Below the pieces are notes generated by a model. The model had not been told where the DNA came from. It searched no databases and saw only the letters and a program-made list of their open reading frames with translations. A stretch of 64,000 nucleotides of DNA, taken from assembly GCA_006503535.1 (NCBI GenBank), contig QYRS01000002.1:3968001-4032000 (forward strand), in the 5' to 3' direction. This document shows positions 56,338 to 64,000 of the stretch, one piece after another. The position numbers and the translations under genes were made by a program. Each line of letters opens with the position of its first letter. Positions within the stretch are counted from its first letter, which is position 1. Source of the stretch: Arthrinium phaeospermum (lineage: Eukaryota; Ascomycota; Sordariomycetes; Amphisphaeriales; Apiosporaceae).

Positions 56338-57144
56338 TCGTCATAGCGGTCGTTCTAGTATAGAGGAAGGACAGCCTCCAGGTTGGATCTTGGAGCTTGC
56401 TAGATGTTTGGGGGAGCAGTTGGGTTAATGTATGTTGCGCAGGATGGAGTCTGTTAGGGTGTCGCATGTGCTTGGCCTAGAGCTCTGTAGTGTAGTGTAG
56501 GTGACGGGAGTGTGATAGCAAGCACTGTTATCAGATACCGAGGCGTGCGTTGGATTGCGTTGCGACAGGAGGCACCCACTTCCTCCCTGCATTGCCTTAG
56601 GTACTTACCTAATTGCTGGGAAGTGCAGGTGCTGGCTGCCTGGCTGCCGGAAGTTCATATGACCGACCACCGGACCAAAAGCCAGAGCCAACACGCCTCA
56701 CCAAAAGGTGGTCCCCCAAATGCGGTACGCGCTTGTGACTGGCTTTTGCTTTTAATTGATTGATTGCTTGGATTGTTCCTCCGCCGCCGCGAGGACACCC
56801 TCGCACTGTGATTTGCACCCGCCGCCCCCATCTCCAGAAGCCTAAACCCTCTCACACCCCAACTTCTTCTCCAGTGTCTGTCTCTCTTCCTTTGACTTCC
56901 CCGTCATCCAAAAGCCCTTTCATCATTCCACCTCCATTCCCGGACAAGAGAACGGCACTCTTTCTTTGTCAAGATCTGTTAACGATATTCTTCATAAAAC
57001 ACCATATTCTAGATTGCTGCCATCCAACCCCGGCTTGCGATCGCAACCCCCGTATTTTTTTTATTCGTTGCATACTAACCACTTGAAATCCGACTGTTCC
57101 GCCTTTTCTGGATTTGAACCACCATCCGCACAACACTCTACACA
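56338..57144. other. Divergent promoter region, Vps36 and Thp3-like gene
   Basis: About 0.8 kb between divergent starts. The right half is a long CT-rich leader (56820-57140). No gene. Confidence 0.5.
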
Positions 57145-58894
57145 ATGTCCTGGGCATCAGCAACGCCCCCGGGCACCCAGCCGGGCTATGCCAGCTACGC
57201 ACAAGGTAAGCACAGTACTTCTGCTTTTCCATTTGCCGTGCTTCCATCAACAAATAATTCGACACCATCCACGATGCCATTCCCATCAAACTCCCGCCCT
57301 TGGATCCAGGCTAACATGGCACCACCTCCAGCTGCTACGGCCTACACACCAGTCCCTGTCCGCCAGGGCTTTGGCCAACCGTATACCCTCCAGCCTCAAT
57401 ATGCGGCGTATGCTACCCCTACTAATCCGCCGCCTGCTCCTGCGGCTGTCCCTGCAGAACCACAACAACAGCAGCAGCAAAAGATCGACTGGCCTGACAA
57501 GGTCCGCTCGTACGTGCAACGGTCGTTCGAATCAAAGAACATGCTCCCCGACGTATCTCGCGAGGAGATGGAAGCCAAGTTGAAAGAAACCATCAGCCAT
57601 GCCAAGGATGCTGGTATCATGTACACCACCGACTGGGACAGCATGCCCCTACCGCAGATGTTGGTCAGGACGCAACGGGCTGCGCAGCTCGAGGCGCAAC
57701 AACGCGCGTCCCAGATGATGGCTTCAGCCTGGTCAAATCCAGCAATGACGGCCGCCTCGGCAGAGCCAGCCCATGCCACCGCCAACCATCACAACTCTAA
57801 AAAGAGGAAATCGTCTGACTTTAGCGAGAGTGATCCTTCATCCGGAACCCCTTGGCGTAGTAACAAGAAGCTTTCGAAACTGTCTCTTTCGGATCGCATC
57901 AGCCAACCCCCCGGCTTGGATAGTAAGTCTCTCAAGGCGGCCGAGAAGGCCGAGAACCGGAAGCAGCGATTCAACACCGCCGAGTACAAAACGTATCGAT
58001 CTCCTAGTCCTCCACCACCCACCGGTCCTATCCTCGGAACTTGTACAAATCTTGAGAAGAACTATCTTCGTTTGACTGCGCCCCCCAAGCCCTCCCTTGT
58101 CCGACCAGAACACATATTGCATCAAACTCTGGATTTACTGAAGAAGAAGTGGAGAAAAGAGAACAACTACAACTATATCTGTGACCAGTTCAAGTCGTTG
58201 CGACAGGACTTGACCGTTCAACGTATCAAGAACGAGTTTACCGTTTCGGTCTACGAAATCCATGCCCGCATCGCCCTCGAGAAGGGCGATCTTGGTGAGT
58301 ATAATCAGTGCCAGACTCAACTTCGTGCACTGTACGCTTCGGGCATCAAGGGCAATGCCGTTGAGTTCAAGGCCTACCGTATTCTTTACTTCATTCATAC
58401 CGCGAATCGTACTGCGTTGAACGACGCTATTGCCGATCTAACCACAGCAGATAAGGAGGAGCGGGCCATCAAACACGCCTTGGAAGTGCGCTCCGCGCTC
58501 GCCCTTGGAAACTACCACAGATTCTTCCAGCTTTACCTCGACGTTCCCAACATGGGAGCATATCTTATGGATATGTTCGTCAAGCGAGAGCGTCTGGCGG
58601 CCTTGGCGAATATGTGCAAAGCGTGAGTCAATATCCACTCTCCCCTTCCAAATGAACAGGCGATGCTAATCAATATATAGTTACAAACCAGACTTCAAGT
58701 TGCGATTCATTACTGAGGAGCTCGCTTTCGAGTCCGATGCCGAGGCCGCGCAGTTCATCATTGACCACAACGGCGAACATTTGCTTGTCGAGCGCGGAGA
58801 TACCATCATCTTTATGGCAGGTAACGCCAAAGCGTTATTTGAAACTGCCCGAGCAGACGCCCATCGGAGAGTCGACCTCAAGGGCCAGATCTGA
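57145..58894 (+). CDS. SAC3/GANP family protein, Thp3-like
   Basis: Three exons (57145..57205, 57332..58622, 58681..58894) give 521 aa. A Pro/Gln/Ala-rich N-terminus contains an NLS-like stretch (KKRKSSDF) and FNTAEYKTYRSPSPPP. The SAC3/GANP domain begins near NYLRLTAPPKPSLVRPEHIL and includes YICDQFKSLRQDLTVQ, EFTVSVYEIHARIALEKGDL, QTQLRALY and NPN-like segments. It ends at LVERGDTIIFMAG. Yeast Thp3 (with Csn12) and mammalian Leng8 belong here and act in transcription-coupled mRNA maturation, including splicing. The first intron (126 bp) is a multiple of three and open in frame, but has CTAAC and CCAG signals, and removing it joins AQ to AATAYTPV. A nuclear location is inferred. Confidence 0.88.
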
Positions 58895-61800
58895 TCCTTT
58901 TTCCATACTCCGTTTCTTAACTCTTTTTTGCTTTCCTACGCCAGCATCGTTGTTTCGCGCCGAGGCTCCGTAGGCGCCCCCTGGGGATCCCGCATTTCGT
59001 AGCCCCATGCCTACTCCTATGCTCTAGCGATCTCGATACAGCAAATCCACTAAGGCGTGATTGAGTTATCATCAAGAGCTCAACGACATGCGACTGCCGG
59101 CTGGTTTTGGATGCTTGTTTGGTCTATAAACTGGCCGGTCCCGTGACGTGAGCTGTCGGCATTCACTGAACCCATCAGGCATCACCGCCCATCAAAAGCT
59201 TGCATCACTGACTCAAGTCGAGTCATGCAACTTGATTCTATAACGAATGAGTTATACGCGTGGATGTGGAACGCATCCTGGAGAGTGGTGGCATGCAAGA
59301 GATGATCAGCATGGCGGCTGAAGCGAAATCGTGGACCACTCTGCTGGATGACGAATGATCATGGCCGGCGTTCGATGGAGTGTACAATGAGAGGGTGAAG
59401 GGTCGTTGGCGTTTTTTTGGACTGAGTAGTCTGTTCTTGCTGATACCCCCAACCAAGCATGGCTTAGAGGATGCATTTGCTGGTGTTCGCGGCGCTTTGG
59501 GGGCTTGACCTGCCGGCTGATGGCAAGGTCGAATGATTTTATATAGGCAGTAGTTCGGTATGGTATATCAAAAGTGACCTTCAGTAACCCAGTGCCTTGC
59601 GGACTCTCTCATATGTGATACATACCACGTGGCAAACAGCTTGTTTCGTAGGTCCCAGAGCACACTTGCTTGGCAAGAATGTACCATCGCACTGGCTGGG
59701 TTCAGATGTCAACAAGTCGGCCGGGGATATTGTCGTTTGTTAGAGATGGAGAGCGTGAGGGCCCTTATCTGATGACAAGAGCTTCGCATTCTTTCCCTAT
59801 TAATCTCCAGCGCCCTTACAGAGATCAATAGGCATTCCTACGTCTGGCTGGGCATTGGCAAGCAAGAAGCTGCTTACACAGCTTCCGCCCGATCAGCGTC
59901 ATCGCCGTCCATCCCTGCCAGGAGCGAGGATTTGGAATGTAGTCAGCGTGTCTGGGGGCCGTGGTGGGAGGCTGTATCTGACAGAGCAATGACATCCTTT
60001 CTCACTTCCACACAGGTACGCATGGCCACTCTTGTTGTCACGCCTCTGTTTCTGTGTGTACACAGTTTAAAGGGGCCTGCGTAACAGTTTCGCGCTTCCC
60101 GCACGCTTGACCTGTGGGTTAATGGACTCAACACTACTCGTCGTGCTGGCCGGCTCTGCGCCAGAAGGGGGCTTTGAAATCGGCAGGTGCCAGAGCTAGT
60201 CGGGCACGACAGGTGGGAGGGGGAAGACTGTTCCCGAGGTTCGCCGCTGGCGCTGTCGTGGGTTGAAGCCGAGTGTTCGTCTGGGCATGACAAGACGGCA
60301 ACTCGGCGACTCTGTAAAGGGGGGAGAGGTGATGGCAGGTGAAGCTGCATACTGCCGTCAGCATGGTTCGCCGCTCACTTCGCTGTCACTCTTCATGGAG
60401 GCGGTACATTCCCCTGCGGGGGTGCGAGACTGGCCGCGGGTTTCTTTCACTTGCCACTCTTAGCCTCTATAAGGATAGCAGTATGTAAATGCTGGCAAGA
60501 CGGGTCTGTTTGAAACTACGAGATCAATATCAACAGGCTTCGCGACACGCATCTTGAGCTCGCGGTATCATCTCGGAAGAAAATTCCAAGGGCCATCAAT
60601 GTATTCGAGGGTAAAGCTTCCTCGATGCGACAATAATCTTAGACATGACGGAGCATATATCCTCTCGATGTCGTAAAATCTTGAGAAAACCCTGGCTTGG
60701 ATATGGCCGTTCACGAGAGTACGCTTCATCTGCAGTCACTGCGTCTTCCATTGTCTCTCAAGATTATCAGCGCACTCGGGATTGTGTAACTGATGCTCTT
60801 CGAGCAGTAGCTGTCTAGAGATCACATAGCGGTTGAGAGATCCTACACAAATTATGCGGCAGAAGCACAGAGAAGCGCCAGCCAAGTCCAGAGCATGCAC
60901 GAATCACGTGTAACTTAGGCAGTTGCATGCATGCCTAATCTTTCTTTACATGTCTTCTACTTGGTGGAACAAAGAAACCTTCTGCCTTAGTCCGCGAGTA
61001 TGATAGATCGGCTTCATCGGGCAGGGGAGGGTCATGGTCTTGTCATATATCTATCTACAGCATCACATATATCGGCTACACTACTACGTCACCATGAGTA
61101 ACAATATATCGACCCGAAACATATACCGAGGAGGATGATGCCGGACATGGTGGCCAAGTCTTGGCCAAGGCCAAGGCTGGGATCGCGATATACCCATGGG
61201 TTAATATTACCATTATAGATTCGCATGTTCAAGGAGAATGGGGTCGAAGAGCGACGTTTCGGAGTTAAGCACGCTGTGTTCCTTCGGGCAGAAGAAAGCC
61301 GTTCTCTCATGGAAGGGAAGTTATATAGAGATACCATCTTTTCGGGTGCCGAAACAGTGAGCGCAACTTGATGTTAATGCCGTCAGGTAAAAAGGAAGAC
61401 CATCACCAACGTATCAGAGACCCGACCTTGATGTTGCTTCTTGTGTGCGGGGGTGGGTCAGATCGATGCTCCCAGCTTCAGACTTGCAATAGGGACGATA
61501 GGGATTGCCTAGCCATGTAGCTGCCGTGCAAGGGAAATGTCATTTTCCCATTATCTCTTGTGGTTCTATATTTAGTATCTTGTGAAAAGGGCTACTATAC
61601 ACGGACAGCATTCGTGTCTGTGTGTCAACGATCTGCACGATACCACTCACATCTGCGCTCCTTGCTGGAAATGTGCCGTTTCAGAGTCGGCGGAGTTGCC
61701 ATTCCGTTTCACGATGCTTGGCGGGCTGACCCCGGAAACAAATCATGCCGGATGGAGATGGGTTCTGGGCAATGCGTGCATGAACTACCTAGCACGAAAA

Positions 61801-64000
61801 GCGATGCCTGAGAATGTGTGCGCGTATTGTGTTAGTAGTGTAGTTCCATGATACATCACATCCAACAGGCTGGGAAGGGAACCATGTTTTTTGGGCCAGT
61901 GGGAGGGCCAAAGCAGCGTGGTGGGAGGGGCCGCCTGGTCATCGTCAGTCTCCAGGGAGAGGAGGGGAAGGGAAGGGAGAGGGGAAGATATTTCCAGTAT
62001 TAATTTTGCCCGGGAGATCCCTTGTGTTCTTTTGTTTCCCCCTACATATCGCATTATGCCGGCCGCATCGCATGGCCTGACGATTCGTACGTCATACAGA
62101 GGAGCGGGAGGCGGGAAAAGCTGTTGGATCAAGCAGCCGCCCGCCTGGGCCACCATGCCCGGCGCCCAGGTTGGAGCTTGGGCAGCTATATAAATGTCTT
62201 GTCTTTCAATGCCACGAGGCGTAAATGTGGTGCCCCGACCAGCAATGGCATGTCATGGTGGGATGGTGGGGTGACCGACTATATCCGCCCGGAAAGTAGC
62301 AACTTCCGTCAGTTGGTTAATAAAGGGGGTGGTTGCGCAGTGGTTGTGGGTTGGTTTACCTAGTTCGATGGGCGTTGAGGATTTCGATTCCGGACGGGCC
62401 CCAGAAAACGGCTTGTCCCCAATATATAGATTATGCCCCATATGACAGAACGAGGGAACAGGGATAAAAAAGTACTGGGCTTGGGGCGTAATGGCGCGGA
62501 TCACTTGTGATACATCACTCGCGCATGAGGAAAGCAAAAGCTGACAGCCCGCCTGAGCATGGGAAGCTGAGCGTCTAGATTGTACAGCAGAAGTACTGCC
62601 TGAAGGCGGCATGGTTGATTGGCCGGCGCTGGCGTGTATTCCAGAAACCACAGCCAGAAGAATGTTGCAAAAACTGTACCTAGGCACTAGGCGCCTAGTA
62701 GTATATAGCCTAGCAACCGTATATGTGATCTGCACCGAACGCAATGTCAAACAACTACTTACCTAATTATCTACCCGGTTCCCCAAGACGGCCATCTGCG
62801 CGTCGGGCTCTGGACCCGTCGACCATCCATTGTAAAAACAAGTTGGGTTTGATGAGGAAAAGCACGCAAAACAGCCCAGGAAGCTGCTGACAAAGTGGCA
62901 TCCTTTGCTGGGTCTCGTCTCTTAATATGGGGACCATCAAATTACCGGCTGCGGGTGCGCACCAAATACACACGACATCCTCGCTCTCTCGCTCTCATAA
63001 TTCTACATGGCAGGCTTGCAAGCGGACATGGAATCCTATGCCTTCGGTGTTAAGGGAGGGAGGGCTAAGTAACTCTGTTAGGTAGCAAAACTGTGAGTCA
63101 TTGGTCCGCCGTTGGAATGGTGGTTTCATTCGCAATCGATAAGAGGCGCGCCGTTCCGTTCCGGTGCGTCTTCGAGATTGCTCCAGTTGGCATAGATTAG
63201 AGCTGAAGATGCGATGGCGTATGTACAGCTCTCACGGTCTGTTTCCGTTCCAGACCCAAAAAGACCAGAGAGATTGTCGGGCGAGCGCGCTGGGGGGTGG
63301 ATAAACGGCTATTTTAGAGACCAGGGAGCCAGGGCACGCCATGTTTCCAGTTCTTCCTTAGCACTTCTTGATGCGTCAGCTGTATCTCCACTGCAAAAGG
63401 GAAGGATCAACGGAATGGCACAATGGACCTTCCTTGGGTTCGGCTTGGGGGGTGCAGTGCCGGCTGTTGGAAGATGTCGTTTCATCGCGAGGTAGAATGT
63501 GGATCAAACATGGAGTCCATGAAGTAGCCAAATCATGAACGAGAAACATATTTTCCCCGTTGGTTAGGCACAGACTCGCCGGTTCCATTGTTGATGGATG
63601 CATATCTCTGCCATCTGTTGCATCCAAAGCGGGAGCAAAAAAGAAAGTGAATCCGGCGCGATGGGAGCTCAATTCAAGATTATATTCTTCCGAACGAAAG
63701 GAAAGGAGTTGATTGGTAGACGTCAAGCAGTATCTTCTCATTGCGATCAAAGTTTACTACTATGCTGGGAATGAGATGTAAGGCAACCGCCAGATGCCAT
63801 TGGTCCTTCTACTTTGAAACATCTATGCTTGGGTCTGCATATGCTCGGGGATGGAGATTATCATTTTTGGAGTGCAAGCAGAAAGTGCAAGGTACAGAGA
63901 CAGCTAACAGACAGTGTGGAGTACACTTTGTAATGAGTGCAGTGCGCAGTGCATGGGTAGTATCGGGACTCAACGGCGAACTATTCAACCCTGTCACACC
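58895..64000. other. Gene-poor region, 5.1 kb
   Basis: No gene is supportable. The longest ORFs (165 and 135 codons, both minus) lack motifs and exon signals. I saw no tRNA, 5S rRNA, transposon gene or long tandem repeat. A 14-bp perfect palindrome ACTAGGCGCCTAGT lies at 62686-62699. The flanking gene beyond 64000 is unknown. Confidence 0.45.

Noticed and set aside
62253..62750. 165-codon minus ORF
   Set aside because: No motif, no splice context, and low-information composition in a gene-poor region.
1..64000. CRISPR arrays, bacterial operons, viral genes or RIP-degraded transposons
   Set aside because: The genome is fungal; no regularly spaced repeats, transposase or reverse-transcriptase motifs, or AT-rich RIP blocks were seen by eye.

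Overview
The window is nuclear DNA of a filamentous ascomycete (Pezizomycotina, most likely a sordariomycete). Genes are moderately GC-rich and are split by short introns, mostly 45-130 bp, with GTRNGT-type donors and CTAAC/CTGAC-like branch sites. The families are typical of such fungi: CE3, CE5 and tannase esterases, LysM protein, NB-ARC/TPR NLR, CorA-like protein, flavin monooxygenase, cytochrome P450 and Vps36. I rebuilt exon structures by hand, and nearly all close in frame. No bacterial, viral or CRISPR features are visible, and I found no recognisable transposon genes.

Layout. 1-9 kb: the 3' end of an MFS transporter, a flavin monooxygenase, a convergent secreted SGNH esterase with a repeat-rich GPI-type tail, a 2.6-kb gap, and a tannase/feruloyl esterase. 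9.5-12 kb: an AAA+ ATPase whose first exon encodes the first residues of histone H3. 12-20 kb: a nine-exon NLR (alpha/beta-hydrolase, NB-ARC, TPR) and a CorA-like membrane protein, both on minus. 19.8-25 kb: a CmcJ/NvfI-type oxygenase and a ten-exon amidase. 25-33 kb: an SDR with a one-base frameshift, a GPI-type CE5 cutinase/acetylxylan esterase, a two-LysM secreted protein, and an M28 leucine aminopeptidase. 33.9-41.3 kb: a two-HKD phospholipase-D-like protein, a Pol III tRNA-like unit, a multispanning membrane protein and a small IFI6/IFI27-like protein. 41.5-48 kb: a HAD-fused, DxDTT-bearing terpene cyclase, divergent from a nine-exon P450, then an SDR relic with internal losses. 48-59 kb: a prolyl-oligopeptidase-type peptidase (DPP5-like), a conserved membrane protein, Vps36 (ESCRT-II) and a Thp3/SAC3-like protein. 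59-64 kb: about 5 kb with no gene I can support.

How the genes may work together. The secreted esterases, CE5 enzyme, aminopeptidase and LysM protein suit a plant-biomass or plant-associated lifestyle. The HAD-type cyclase, P450 and broken SDR look like a small drimane-type sesquiterpene locus, with cyclase and P450 sharing a 0.78-kb repeat-containing promoter region. The most striking observation is the AAA+ ATPase beginning MARTKQTAR, identical to the start of histone H3 and followed by an acidic Ser/Glu-rich stretch. It is a candidate histone-tail mimic.
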